Shown: positions 8,474 to 17,870 of the stretch, piece after piece
How positions within the stretch are numbered: position 1 is the stretch's first letter
How the letters are laid out: each line of letters begins with the position of its first letter
DNA from: Algivirga pacifica
Lineage (GTDB): Bacteria > Bacteroidota > Bacteroidia > Cytophagales > Flammeovirgaceae
Direction: 5' to 3'
Assembly (NCBI RefSeq): GCF_039543525.1
Contig: NZ_BAABJX010000020.1
Coordinates: 271,284-335,283 of the forward strand
DNA length: 64,000 nucleotides
The notes under the pieces: generated by a model
Told to the model about the DNA's origin: nothing
Seen by the model: the letters and a program-made list of their open reading frames with translations, nothing else
The model's database searches: none
Translations under genes and position numbers: made by a program

Positions 8474-9247
8474 ATGGCAACTCAAAAAATAGGACACTTG
8501 ACACTGGTAGGGGCTGGACCTGGGGCTATTGACCTGATTAGTGTGAGAGGATTACGCTGCATTCAGCAAGCTGATACAATATTATACGACGCTCTGGTAG
8601 ATCCTGCATTACTAGACTATGCCCCTCAAGCTGAAAAGGTATTTGTCGGTAAAAGAGCGGGACAACACTATAAAGCCCAAGAGGAGATCAATGCTTTAAT
8701 CCAGCACTACTTACTCAAAGGACAACATGTGGTTCGCTTAAAAGGAGGAGACCCCCTTGTTTTTGGTCGAGGACATGAAGAAATCGAAGCAGTAAAAACT
8801 ATTGGTGGTACCTCTTCTATCGTACCGGGTATCAGTAGCGTGACTGGAGCCCCTGCCTCTATAGGTATACCGATTACAAGAAGAGGGGTTTCCGACAGCT
8901 TTTGGGTGATTACAGGCACAACCGCTTCCGGCGCACTTTCTACAGACCTTACTCTGGCAGCCCAATCCTCTGCCACTATCCTGATCCTTATGGGATTGCA
9001 AAAACTCTCCTTGATTGTGCAGCTCTTTAAGATGTATCGAAAAGAAAATGAACCTATCGCCATTATACAAAATGCCAGCAGAGATGACCAGAAACAAGTG
9101 ATTGGCACCCTTCAAAATATAGAGCAACTCGTAGAAGAAGAGAAAATTGGCACCCCTGGGATTATTTTGGTGGGAGAGGTTGTCAAGTACAGTCCGCTAG
9201 CTATCCATGAAATGATAAACCATGAAGCAGTGAAGGATGAAGGATGA
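8474..9247 (+). CDS. cobA: Uroporphyrinogen-III C-methyltransferase (siroheme branch)
   Basis: A 257-residue tetrapyrrole methylase. The family signatures are clear: LVGAGPGAIDLISVRG at the N-terminus, DALVDP, VVRLKGGDPLVFGRG in the SAM/substrate region, and VPGISSVTGAPASIGIPITRR. It methylates uroporphyrinogen III at C2 and C7 to precorrin-2, the siroheme precursor, which supplies NirB. It is transcribed divergently from nirB and shares a 115-bp intergenic region. No CysG-like dehydrogenase/chelatase domain is fused, so those steps must be encoded elsewhere. The last five codons (VKDEG) and the stop come from a heptanucleotide tandem repeat, which replaces whatever the original C-terminus was. 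Confidence 0.95.
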   Translation: MATQKIGHLTLVGAGPGAIDLISVRGLRCIQQADTILYDALVDPALLDYAPQAEKVFVGKRAGQHYKAQEEINALIQHYLLKGQHVVRLKGGDPLVFGRGHEEIEAVKTIGGTSSIVPGISSVTGAPASIGIPITRRGVSDSFWVITGTTASGALSTDLTLAAQSSATILILMGLQKLSLIVQLFKMYRKENEPIAIIQNASRDDQKQVIGTLQNIEQLVEEEKIGTPGIILVGEVVKYSPLAIHEMINHEAVKDEG

Positions 9248-9300
9248 AGGATGAAGGATGAAGGATGAAGGATGAAGGATGAAGGATGAAGGATGAAGGA
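9231..9300. repeat. Ten perfect copies of the heptamer TGAAGGA
   Basis: Seventy bases of uninterrupted 7-nt repeat. The first copies encode the CobA C-terminus and its TGA stop; the rest is non-coding. Since the stop lies within the first three units, copy-number change would not alter the protein. The remaining gap to narK (9301-9557) is AT-rich and contains the 9494-9509 palindrome. Confidence 0.98.
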
Positions 9301-9493
9301 ATTTAAATACGTATATACAGAAAGACAACTACTTAGTTTACTTGTATTGAAAAATAAATAAACAGCAATCAAACAACTTAAAATCAATTAATTACAATTA
9401 AAACATGACAAAAGACAGTTTTTGACATGGCGTTAAAAAAGGTTTTTAGAAAATTTTTATCATAACTACTCTCCTATCCACTACTTACATTCG

Positions 9494-9509
9494 TAAGTAT
9501 AAATACTTA
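9494..9509. promoter_or_regulatory. Perfect 7-2-7 palindrome upstream of narK
   Basis: TAAGTATAAATACTTA is a perfect inverted repeat with two central bases, 48 bases before the narK start. TACTTAT at 9504-9510 fits the NarL heptamer TACYYMT, and TACTTAC at 9482-9488 and GTAAGTA at 9493-9499 are one-off matches. The same 16-mer, one base different, lies between nirB and cobA. Confidence 0.6.
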
Positions 9510-9557
9510 TTCAATTAAGTATCACAGAATAAGAACTTATACTAAATACTATTTATC

Positions 9558-10922
9558 ATGTCTACTTCTACTTCAAACCAAGAAAAAGCAACAAGTATCA
9601 ACTTGTTCGATTTCAAATCTGTACAGATGAGAACTTTTCATCTGAGCTGGCTGGCTTTCTTTCTATGTTTCTTTGGATGGTTTGCCCATGCCCCACTAAT
9701 GAACTCTACTATTGGTCCCGACCTGGACTTGAGCAAGGCACAAAAGATCACCGCCTTTATCGCCTCTGTAGGGGTGACAGTATTTGCCCGTCTATTTATT
9801 GGCTTTTTGTGTGATAAGATTGGACCAAGAAAAAGCTATGTGTACTTATTGATCTTTGGTGCCTTTGCGGTAATGGGATCTGCTTTCGCTACCACTTGGG
9901 AAATGTACTTAGTCTCTAGAATGGCGATTGGTGTGATCGGTGCTTCTTTTGTGATTACCCAATACCATACCTCCGTGATGTTCGCCCCTAATATTGTAGG
10001 AATTGCCAATGCTACCACTGCAGGATGGGGTAACCTAGGTGGAGGAGTTACTCAAGCGGTCATGCCATTGATCGCAGCCGGAATGCTTGCTTTTGGCTTT
10101 GCTGAGTCTGAACTAAGTAAATGGAGACCTGCCATGTTTGTTCCTGCAGCCATTATGTTTGTGGTCGCTTTCTTGTATTGGAAGTTTACTACTGATACGC
10201 CAAAGGGAAATCTGGAGGATCTACCGGAAGAAGAAAATTCAACAGAAAAGAAAAGCAGTAGTAGTGCTTTTATGGAAGCCCTTAAAGATAAGCGTGTATG
10301 GATTCTGTTCGCTATTTATGCCGGTTGTTTTGGTATGGAGCTATTCGTGAACGGTCGTGCCGCTACGTATTATCAAGTGAAGTTTGCCTTGAATGAAACT
10401 ACTGCCGGAATGGTAGCAGCCTTATTTGGCTTGATGAACCTGTTTGCCCGATCTATGGGAGGATGGTTAGGTGATCGATTCTCCAAAACTGGTGGTCTAT
10501 CTGGAAGAGTGAAATGGCTAGTGATTGTAATGTTCATTGAAGGTATCGCATTGACGATCTTCTCACAGATGGATGTTTTAGGGGTTGCAATTGCGACTAT
10601 GATTGTATTCTCTTTATTCGTCCAAATGGCAGAAGGCGCCACCTACTCTGTCGTACCGTTTATCAATAAAAAAGCGTTAGGCGCTGTTGCCGGAATCGTA
10701 GGGGCTGGAGGAAACGTAGGGGCCGTTCTTTACGCACAGTTCTTATTGAGAAGTGGTTCCTCTCTGGAAGATGCCTTCCTATACTTCGGTATTATCGTAT
10801 CGGCCATCGGTCTACTGGGACTGGGTATTAAGTTCTCTAAAGAAGACGAAGAAGCTGCTGTGGCAGAACAAAAACGTCTGGAAGAACTGAATACCGAGCT
10901 ACGCAAGAAACAAGCAGCGTAA
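9558..10922 (+). CDS. narK: Nitrate/nitrite MFS transporter (NarK/NRT2 type)
   Basis: A 454-residue, 12-TM major facilitator of the nitrate-nitrite porter family. Both nitrate signature motifs are visible: AGWGNLGGG in TM5 and AGGNVGAV in TM11. The N-terminal FHLSWLAFFLCFFGWF is typical of the NRT2-like branch, and the MFS loop GFLCDKIGPRK follows TM2. It imports nitrate and/or nitrite across the inner membrane for NirBD. There is no nitrate reductase in the window, so nitrite may be the relevant substrate or the reductase may be elsewhere. The porin gene follows on the same strand after a hairpin of heptad repeats, suggesting an operon. Confidence 0.94.
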   Translation: MSTSTSNQEKATSINLFDFKSVQMRTFHLSWLAFFLCFFGWFAHAPLMNSTIGPDLDLSKAQKITAFIASVGVTVFARLFIGFLCDKIGPRKSYVYLLIFGAFAVMGSAFATTWEMYLVSRMAIGVIGASFVITQYHTSVMFAPNIVGIANATTAGWGNLGGGVTQAVMPLIAAGMLAFGFAESELSKWRPAMFVPAAIMFVVAFLYWKFTTDTPKGNLEDLPEEENSTEKKSSSSAFMEALKDKRVWILFAIYAGCFGMELFVNGRAATYYQVKFALNETTAGMVAALFGLMNLFARSMGGWLGDRFSKTGGLSGRVKWLVIVMFIEGIALTIFSQMDVLGVAIATMIVFSLFVQMAEGATYSVVPFINKKALGAVAGIVGAGGNVGAVLYAQFLLRSGSSLEDAFLYFGIIVSAIGLLGLGIKFSKEDEEAAVAEQKRLEELNTELRKKQAA

Positions 10923-10933
10923 ACTAATTATTA

Positions 10934-10998
10934 ATGAAGAATGAAGAATGAAGAATTATTAATAAATATTCTTCATTCCTCATTCCTCATTCTTCACT
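10934..10998. repeat. Inverted heptad arms between narK and porin
   Basis: Left arm: ATGAAGA-type heptamers; right arm: CATTCTT/CATTCCT-type heptamers, complementary to the left, around an AT-rich centre. The transcript could fold into a hairpin of about 25 bp between two co-directional genes. Confidence 0.8.
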
Positions 10999-11014
10999 CA
11001 TAATTATAATCCTC

Positions 11015-12406
11015 ATGCAAGCAAAACTTTACCCTTATAAACTACTTCTAGCGCTACTACTTTCTGGCTTCGGAATCAGCGCACAAGCCCAATTCACTTT
11101 AGAAGGACAATACCGCCCCCGTACAGAAATCCGTAATGGTTTTAAGTCTCCTATTCTGGAAGGACAACAGCCCGCTATTTTTACAGAGCATAGAGCACGT
11201 ATTACGGCAGGCTATGGTATGGACAAAATAGGATTCAAGATGTCTGTACAGGATGTACGTATCTGGGGAGAGACAGGACAAATCAACAAAACGGACAATT
11301 TACTTAGTATACATGAAGCGTACGGAGAATATAAGCCTAACGCACAATTTACCTTAAGAGTAGGTCGACAAGAGATTGCCTTGGATGGGCATCGTTTCTT
11401 TGGCACCCTGGACTGGGCAGCGCAGGCACGTGCATTTGATGCCGTGCAACTTATGTATCAGGATAGCTTAGGAAGACAATTTAGAATCATGGGGTCCTTC
11501 AACCAAAATGGATGGACCGGTCAATCAGCTCCAGAGCCTGCTAAAAATGTAGGGAATCAATACTATGGAGGAGCTTACCAAGGCGCCAACCCTTATACTA
11601 CTTTTGGATTGGGACTACCTAAAGCACAATTATTAGCCTACGGCAAACAAGTCTGGGACAAAGGAAGCATATCCGTAATGGGGCTCGCTGACTTTATTCA
11701 GCCAGAAACGGGAGATACTTACCCCTACTTTCATTTAGGCATTACACCTGAGTATAAACTAGGTGCAGTAAAAGTACTTTCCCAGATTTACTACTCTGCG
11801 GCTAAACAAACGTTATCTGACACCAATGCAGAGTTGGAAGATATGACCTATTCCGGGTACTTCCTTCACCTTAGCCTACAACATACACAGTTAAAGGGAA
11901 AACCACTTATTGGGGTAGACTATATCAGCGGAGATGATAAATCAACAGCCAATACCATCGAAGGGTGGGCACCACTATACGGTACCAATCATAAGTTCTA
12001 TGGTTTTATGGATTACTTCTATGTAGGATCAGGACATAATGGAGGAGGAAACCAAATGAGTGGAGGGTTAATTGATACTTATCTAAAAACAACGTTTTCT
12101 ATTAACAAGAGCACCAAGCTTCTGGCACACCTGCATGCTTTTATGTCACCGACAACGGTAAATGATCCAACGGGCACTACAGAAAGTCTTGCCCCATATT
12201 TGGGAACAGAAGTCGATTTGGTTTTAGTAAAAAAATTGGCCCCGTCCCTTACGTTAAAAGCTGGTTACTCTCAGATGTTTGCCACAACTTCCATGCAACA
12301 AGTCAAAGGACAGTTTGACAGTACTACCAATACGTACAAGCAAGCCAAAGGCTTTCAGAACTGGAGCTGGGTGATGCTAAACTTCACACCGAAGTTTCTT
12401 AATTAA
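11015..12406 (+). CDS. Alginate-export-type outer-membrane porin
   Basis: A 463-residue outer-membrane protein: signal peptide ending in GISAQAQ, then repeated amphipathic strands. The early stretch (LEGQYRPRTEIRNGF, then EHRARITAGY, RVGRQEIALDGHRFFGTLDW) is characteristic of the alginate_exp porin family, 16-18-stranded barrels that pass anions. The C-terminal strand ends FTPKFLN. Placed directly after narK, it is probably the outer-membrane entry route for nitrate/nitrite; the substrate is inferred from context, not sequence. Alginate secretion is unlikely because no alginate genes are nearby. Confidence 0.85.
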   Translation: MQAKLYPYKLLLALLLSGFGISAQAQFTLEGQYRPRTEIRNGFKSPILEGQQPAIFTEHRARITAGYGMDKIGFKMSVQDVRIWGETGQINKTDNLLSIHEAYGEYKPNAQFTLRVGRQEIALDGHRFFGTLDWAAQARAFDAVQLMYQDSLGRQFRIMGSFNQNGWTGQSAPEPAKNVGNQYYGGAYQGANPYTTFGLGLPKAQLLAYGKQVWDKGSISVMGLADFIQPETGDTYPYFHLGITPEYKLGAVKVLSQIYYSAAKQTLSDTNAELEDMTYSGYFLHLSLQHTQLKGKPLIGVDYISGDDKSTANTIEGWAPLYGTNHKFYGFMDYFYVGSGHNGGGNQMSGGLIDTYLKTTFSINKSTKLLAHLHAFMSPTTVNDPTGTTESLAPYLGTEVDLVLVKKLAPSLTLKAGYSQMFATTSMQQVKGQFDSTTNTYKQAKGFQNWSWVMLNFTPKFLN

Positions 12407-12408
12407 AT

Positions 12409-12475
12409 GAAAAATGAAGAATGAAGAATATTAATTAGATTCTTCATTCTTCATTCTTCATTCTTCATTCTTCAT
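12409..12475. repeat. Heptad-array hairpin between convergent genes
   Basis: The left arm is AATGAAG-type heptamers, the right arm is at least five CATTCTT heptamers (complement). It fills the gap between the porin stop and the stop of the convergent amidohydrolase and probably acts as a bidirectional terminator. Confidence 0.8.
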
Positions 12476-12480
12476 TAAAC

Positions 12481-15400
12481 TTAGTGTACTCCACAACCAC
12501 AACCCGGTCTGCTAAACGACTGGCTGTGTTCATGCCAAGGAAAATCTTCACTATACCCCGGCATCTCCCAGTAGAATGGATTTCTTTCCTTCTCCCTCAA
12601 GCCTACCTCATTCATAGTTTCTGCATTATACAGACGACCGTTGATCATGGTATGGGTGATGGTCTCGGTATGATAAATATCCTCCAGAGGGTTTTTATCC
12701 ATAATCACCAAGTCAGCCAACTTTCCTTTCTCCAAAGACCCTACATCACCGTCCAGGCCTAAATACTCAGCACCATTCATTGTCGCGGCTCTTAGTGTTT
12801 CCATTGGAGTCATTCCACCTTGTGCCAACATCCACAACTCCCAGTGCGCTCCTAAACCTTGTAACTGTCCATGGGCTCCAAGATTAACTTTCACTCCCTG
12901 ATCCGCTAAAGACTTACATAGTTTAGAGGAAAGGATATGGCCATTCTCATACTCTTCTTCCGGCACCATAACCCTATGGCGAGAGCGGCTATCGACAATC
13001 GCTCTTGGCGTATACTTCAGTAATCGTTCCTTCTCCCATACGTTCGTATGCTGGTACCAATAATATTCACCACTCATACTGCCATAGTTCACGACCAATG
13101 TTGGCGTATATCCCGTCTTACTGTTTTTCCAAAGCTCATGCACGTCTTTGTATGCCGGATAAACAGGAATATTGTGCTCGATTCCTGTATGTCCGTCCAG
13201 AATCATGGACATATTATGATAGAAGAAAGAACCTCCTTCTGGTACTACCATAATCTCATTTTCTGCAGCCGCCTGAATGATCTGCTGACGTTGTTCTCGA
13301 CGTGGCTGGTTATAACTTTTTACAGAAATTGCTCCAAAGGCCTTGGTTCTACGAATCGCCGAACGAGCATCTTCCAGATTATTAACCACTGCCTTAAAGT
13401 CACCATCTGCCCCATAGAGAATAATTCCTGTAGAGAAGATACGAGGACCCACCATCTTTCCTGCTTTCACTAGTTCGGACTGAGCAAAAACCATCTCTGA
13501 GTTTGCTGATGGATCGTGCGTCGTGGTCACCCCATACGCCAAGTTAGCATAATAAGGCCAGTTCTGCTGTGCGTTTAATCCTAAACGGAATGCACCAAGG
13601 TGAGCATGAACATCTACAATACCCGGCATGATCGTCTTTCCTGTCACATCCATTACTTTAGCACCCTCTGGAACTTTCACCTCTCCTTCTGCTCCAATCG
13701 CCTGAATACGGTTATCCTTGATCACAATTACGGCATTGTCGATGACTTCATCCTCTGCATTTACTGTGATTACTTTAGCGCCTTTCAATGCCAAAATTCC
13801 TTCCGGCTTATCCGCCTCTGCTTTTAGACCGATCTTAATCCCTTCGGCTTTTGGTTTTGCCAATTGCTCTGGTGCGCCTTCCAAGAAAGCGAAATGCTCC
13901 TGCAATTTCGCCGTAAAGTACTCTTCTCCAAGCGTCCAATGTACCTGCTTGCTATCGGCAGACCAATGCAAGTTAATCCCTGCATCCCTTGCCAACTGGG
14001 CTACCGGTACTGCTTTAGTATTCGCAGAAAGTTCAATTGGCTTCCCTGCCTTTGGCATAGGAGCTACATATACCTTAAACAACTCTGTAAAAGCAACCCA
14101 CTTGTTGTCCGGGCTCAACACAAACTGATTGGAATACTTAGAGGTAAAGTGTATACGCTCGTCGTGTCCATTCAGGTCTACACTCTTGAGCTTCTTCTTC
14201 AATGCTCCAAAAAGATAGCCTCCCGTTTGGTAATAGATACGCTGACCATCCGCACTATACTGAGGGTACTCCCCTTCTTCCACCAAGCGTTTTTCTTCAG
14301 ACCCCTCTATCTTCATCGTATAGATTCCCGGCATCTGTGTAAACTCATGTCCCTGCTGATCATTCCCATGCTCCTTTACAAACACTATGGATTGGCCATC
14401 TGGAGAGAAGGCTGGCATTCTGTAGATCCCTTTCTTCTTTGTCAACTTAACAGGAGTTGCCCCATTGGTAAGATCCAACTTCCAAATGGCTCCTTTTTCT
14501 ACATCGTTCCAAGTAACAAACAACAATGTATTTCCGTCCGGAGACAAAGCTGGCTCATATTCAAATCGGCCTTCTTGTGAGGTTACTCGAACGGGTTTTC
14601 CTTTTGGTAATTCTTTCTTCCAGATTGCTCCTAGCGCACTGAAGTACACATGCTCGTCTTTCTTATCAATCATCGCATGGCGAATCACCTTCACATCAAA
14701 TTGATCTGGCGCAACCTCATGCTTGAAACGTAAGGCTTCTGCAACCTGTTGGTTCACTTCTGCCTTAAATGGAATTTCCTCCGCCTTACCATTCTCGACC
14801 GCTACTTTCATAATCTTCCCCTTATTCCACAGTACGATATGCTTATCGTCCGGTGTCCAGGCATATTTAGGGTACACCCCAAAAATAGCCCAAGCCTCTT
14901 GCTGATCCTTGCTTAATCCTTTGTATAATGGACGTTGCTCCCCAGTCTCCAGATTATAAAGATATAGTACCGTTTCAGTCCTTACACGCTTGATATAAGA
15001 CAGATATTTCCCATCATGAGAAATCTGCGGAGTACTTGCTCCTCCCGGGCCTCCCACAATCTGCTTCTTCTCACCGGTCTCACGGTCGTAACGCTTGATC
15101 GCATAAATCTGCTTATTCACGTCTTTATTATACTGGAAATATCCTCCACTATACATATCCTCTGCATAATACAGATAACGACCATCTGGCGACAAGGCTG
15201 GCTCATTGATATCCTGCTGTTCATTTTTCTTGGCTATCAGCTCTGTTCCTGTACCTCCAGAAATATGGTACATCCACATCGCCCCAGCTCCTAAGGAACG
15301 TCCCGCAGTGAAATGTTTTCTAGCAATGATGTATTGTCCATCAGGCGTCCATGCCGGTGCATTCAACAAACGGAAGGTTTCCTTCGTCACTTGCTTTGCA

Positions 15401-15768
15401 CCGGAACCATCGGCATTCATCACCCAAATATTATCTGCTCCTCCGGCATCAGAAGTGAAGGCAATCTTCTTTCCATCAGGGCTAAACCTTGGCTGCACCT
15501 CGAAGGCGTGCCCTCCTCTGAGCAACGTAGCCTTTCCCCCCGCAAAAGGTATCGCATAGATATCTCCCAGAAGATCAAAGACCACGGTCTTTCCATCTGG
15601 GCTAACATCCACATTCATCCAGGTTCCTTCGCTAGTGGTAAAATTAATTTTCTTGGTAGGACGTGTTGGTTGATTCACCTCCCACGCTGCTTCTTGCTTT
15701 CCTTTCTTCTGCGCAAACACCGAAGAGGCTGTCAGAAGAAGGAATAGTAGTATACGTGAAGTTCTCAT
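12481..15768 (-). CDS. Exported TolB-propeller amidohydrolase
   Basis: A 1095-residue secreted protein: signal peptide (LLFLLLTASSVFAQ), a long beta-propeller region (about 35-640) of WD40-like/PD40 blades with repeated SPDGK, TPDGQ and SADGQ turns, then an amidohydrolase (about 650-1060) with the metal-binding start GIVDVHAHLG, a later GIEHN histidine, LGAHGQ and the family closing segment LADLVIMDKNPLEDI. Such fusions are common in Bacteroidota and are usually annotated as amidohydrolases of unknown substrate, plausibly a peptide or cyclic amide hydrolysed in the periplasm. The C-terminus is odd: it ends SRPGCGCGVH, a short Cys/His tail that may bind metal. A TAGTTTTG promoter element lies 32 bases upstream of the start. 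Confidence 0.9.
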   Translation of the reverse strand: MRTSRILLFLLLTASSVFAQKKGKQEAAWEVNQPTRPTKKINFTTSEGTWMNVDVSPDGKTVVFDLLGDIYAIPFAGGKATLLRGGHAFEVQPRFSPDGKKIAFTSDAGGADNIWVMNADGSGAKQVTKETFRLLNAPAWTPDGQYIIARKHFTAGRSLGAGAMWMYHISGGTGTELIAKKNEQQDINEPALSPDGRYLYYAEDMYSGGYFQYNKDVNKQIYAIKRYDRETGEKKQIVGGPGGASTPQISHDGKYLSYIKRVRTETVLYLYNLETGEQRPLYKGLSKDQQEAWAIFGVYPKYAWTPDDKHIVLWNKGKIMKVAVENGKAEEIPFKAEVNQQVAEALRFKHEVAPDQFDVKVIRHAMIDKKDEHVYFSALGAIWKKELPKGKPVRVTSQEGRFEYEPALSPDGNTLLFVTWNDVEKGAIWKLDLTNGATPVKLTKKKGIYRMPAFSPDGQSIVFVKEHGNDQQGHEFTQMPGIYTMKIEGSEEKRLVEEGEYPQYSADGQRIYYQTGGYLFGALKKKLKSVDLNGHDERIHFTSKYSNQFVLSPDNKWVAFTELFKVYVAPMPKAGKPIELSANTKAVPVAQLARDAGINLHWSADSKQVHWTLGEEYFTAKLQEHFAFLEGAPEQLAKPKAEGIKIGLKAEADKPEGILALKGAKVITVNAEDEVIDNAVIVIKDNRIQAIGAEGEVKVPEGAKVMDVTGKTIMPGIVDVHAHLGAFRLGLNAQQNWPYYANLAYGVTTTHDPSANSEMVFAQSELVKAGKMVGPRIFSTGIILYGADGDFKAVVNNLEDARSAIRRTKAFGAISVKSYNQPRREQRQQIIQAAAENEIMVVPEGGSFFYHNMSMILDGHTGIEHNIPVYPAYKDVHELWKNSKTGYTPTLVVNYGSMSGEYYWYQHTNVWEKERLLKYTPRAIVDSRSRHRVMVPEEEYENGHILSSKLCKSLADQGVKVNLGAHGQLQGLGAHWELWMLAQGGMTPMETLRAATMNGAEYLGLDGDVGSLEKGKLADLVIMDKNPLEDIYHTETITHTMINGRLYNAETMNEVGLREKERNPFYWEMPGYSEDFPWHEHSQSFSRPGCGCGVH

Positions 15769-15799
15769 TAGCTATAGTATTTTTTATTATACGATAAAG

Positions 15800-15807
15800 C
15801 AAAACTA
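15800..15807 (-). promoter_or_regulatory. -7 element TAGTTTTG for the amidohydrolase
   Basis: Matches the Bacteroidota -7 consensus TAnnTTTG, 31 bases upstream of the start codon. I do not see a good -33 TTTG. The rest of the 338-bp divergent gap (15769-16106) shows no repeat or RNA that I can support. Confidence 0.4.
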
Positions 15808-16106
15808 CACATCCACATGGGAACCTATTATTTTTTTTCTCTAATTTTCACTTTATTATAGAATTAAATCTCGAAATAATCCCTATTTATAGACTTTTCC
15901 CCCCTCCCTATTTCCTCCTCAAGTTTTTTCTGTATATTGAAAACCTCATATACTTTACCGGAAAAAGAATATACTATCACGGACCCAATCAGATAGTTAG
16001 GACATTCCATACCGAATGAATGGTGTAAAAGGCTAAAACCCCTTTTGTGCAGCAGTCATAATATATTTTAACCAAACATTAGCGATCAACTTTTTACTTT
16101 GATCCC

Positions 16107-17771
16107 ATGACAATCAGTACATTTGAACAATACCTGGAGAAACACCTTCTGGAAATAGGCAGGGAACTCCATACTTCTAATGCGATACGCTCTATAGAAG
16201 CCCTCACCCCCCATTCCTGGGAGGTTTGTGTAGAAGACTTCAACGCGCCTCATCGCTTAGTAAACATTGAACTAAAAGATAATGAGTTTATAAAACGTTG
16301 GAAATGCACCTGTGAAAAGGACTCTCCTATTTGCACGCATACTGTCGCGGCTCTTTTTGCTATTCGAGAACAAAGCAAGCCCACTGAATGCCTCTCAACA
16401 AAAGAGCTCCTTGAGTCACAACTGGAACAAGTCGACGATAAGGCACTGCATTCCTTCTTGCTTCATGAGTTTATGGAGTCTCCTATACTTAGGACTCGCT
16501 TTATGACTCATTTCAACAACATCGCTGAACTTCCTCATGCTATCATCAGGAGTACACTATGGAATACCATCGTATATGCTAAAGGAAAATATACTTCTAT
16601 AGAAGCAGAATGCATTCCTCACATCACTGCTGTGTTGGAGCCTCTTCATGACAAGATGGAAAAGCTTCTGGACACACAAAGACTGGAGGATGCCTTTGTA
16701 CTTTGTCAAATTATCCTGGAAGAGCTAAGTACTGTCTTTCAATATACTGACGATACAGAACGACAACTTCACTATTATATGGAGTACTGTCTGGAAACGT
16801 TAGAGGAAATAGGACTACGTGCCTCTTCTGAGTTAAAAGAGCAATTAATGACCTATTGTTCTGCAGCTTTGCGGGATGAACGCTTTCAACAAAACGAGTA
16901 TGCTTTACGTATGCTGGCATTACTCCCTCCCCTGATTGATAAAAATGAGCAAGAAGCTATGTTTATGGCACTGCTTAACAACTTATTAAAGGAGGCTAAA
17001 AAACAAAAGGATAAAGGGAAAGCAATCAAGGTACTGCACATCAAATATCGCTTATTGCTTTGTCGTCAAAAGCATCCCGAAGCCCAAGCCCTTTTGGATG
17101 CCTATAGCAATGTGGTAGAGTTCCGCCTAATGCTATTCAAGCTTGCGTTAAAGGATAAAAACTATTCCAAAGCCAAAAACATTGCTTTGGAAGGGTTAGC
17201 TGAAGCAGAAAAAATACAACAAGAAGATGCTATTCTTCTTTGGGAACAGCAACTACTCAAAACAGCCGAGCTAAGCGACTGCCTAAAAGGTATACAGCAG
17301 TGGGCCAAACGATTGTTTTTCAAGAGCTACCATCCTATGAAATATTATCACATCTGGAAATCTTCTTACTTTCCGGAAGAATGGGATGAGGTCATTGATT
17401 CGCTTTGCACTCAATTACACACCGAGTATTTCTCTTCAAAAACGGAGTTGCTTGCCCAGATTATGGTAGAGGAAAAACACTATGATTGTATTATTAAACT
17501 AATGCTACAGCATCGTCAACAGCTAACCTTTGTGGATGCTTACGCCCCTCATGTTACAATACATTACCCAGAGGAGTGCCTCATATGTTATCAAGCAGCC
17601 ATAAAGCATTATGCCAAGATTGCTACAACATCTGTTTTCCAACGCATCCCGGGGTTTCTAAAAAAGATGGCGCAAATTACTGGAGGGAAAAAAGTCGCTG
17701 ATGAACTCTTACTGCAACTTAAAGTAACTTATTGTGAGCAAGAAGAGCTGATTAAGGTGCTGGACTCATAA
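16107..17771 (+). CDS. SWIM zinc-finger protein
   Basis: A 554-residue cytoplasmic protein. The SWIM zinc finger (CxCxnCxH) is CTCEKDSPICTH at about residues 73-84, preceded by a small strand-rich segment. The remainder is almost all alpha-helical with TPR-like helix pairs. In bacteria, SWIM proteins are found beside SNF2 helicases or in DNA/protein-interaction roles, but none is adjacent here. Specific function unknown. A TACTTTG stretch ends five bases before the ATG and could be a -7 box giving a nearly leaderless mRNA; this is weak. Confidence 0.8.
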   Translation: MTISTFEQYLEKHLLEIGRELHTSNAIRSIEALTPHSWEVCVEDFNAPHRLVNIELKDNEFIKRWKCTCEKDSPICTHTVAALFAIREQSKPTECLSTKELLESQLEQVDDKALHSFLLHEFMESPILRTRFMTHFNNIAELPHAIIRSTLWNTIVYAKGKYTSIEAECIPHITAVLEPLHDKMEKLLDTQRLEDAFVLCQIILEELSTVFQYTDDTERQLHYYMEYCLETLEEIGLRASSELKEQLMTYCSAALRDERFQQNEYALRMLALLPPLIDKNEQEAMFMALLNNLLKEAKKQKDKGKAIKVLHIKYRLLLCRQKHPEAQALLDAYSNVVEFRLMLFKLALKDKNYSKAKNIALEGLAEAEKIQQEDAILLWEQQLLKTAELSDCLKGIQQWAKRLFFKSYHPMKYYHIWKSSYFPEEWDEVIDSLCTQLHTEYFSSKTELLAQIMVEEKHYDCIIKLMLQHRQQLTFVDAYAPHVTIHYPEECLICYQAAIKHYAKIATTSVFQRIPGFLKKMAQITGGKKVADELLLQLKVTYCEQEELIKVLDS

Positions 17772-17782
17772 TGTTTTGTAGC

Positions 17783-17859
17783 GTTTACCGCTTATCGCTT
17801 ATGGTTTATCGTTTATTTTTTTGATTAAGGTATTCAAGCAAAGCGATAAGCGATCATAC
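17783..17859. repeat. Degenerate heptad hairpin between the SWIM gene and marC
   Basis: Five 7-nt words in register (GTTTACC, GCTTATC, GCTTATG, GTTTATC, GTTTATT) are followed after a T-run by an inverted partner, AAGCGATAAGCGATCAT. It ends 11 bases before the marC start codon. Confidence 0.7.
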
Positions 17860-17870
17860 CACTTTTAAAC

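Noticed and set aside
9231..9300. Tandem TGAAGGA array as a CRISPR-like repeat
   Set aside because: Units are 7 nt with no spacers; there are no cas genes.
13864..14580. 238-codon plus-strand open frame inside the amidohydrolase gene
   Set aside because: It is antisense to a well-supported coding region and its translation has no domain or signal; a shadow frame.
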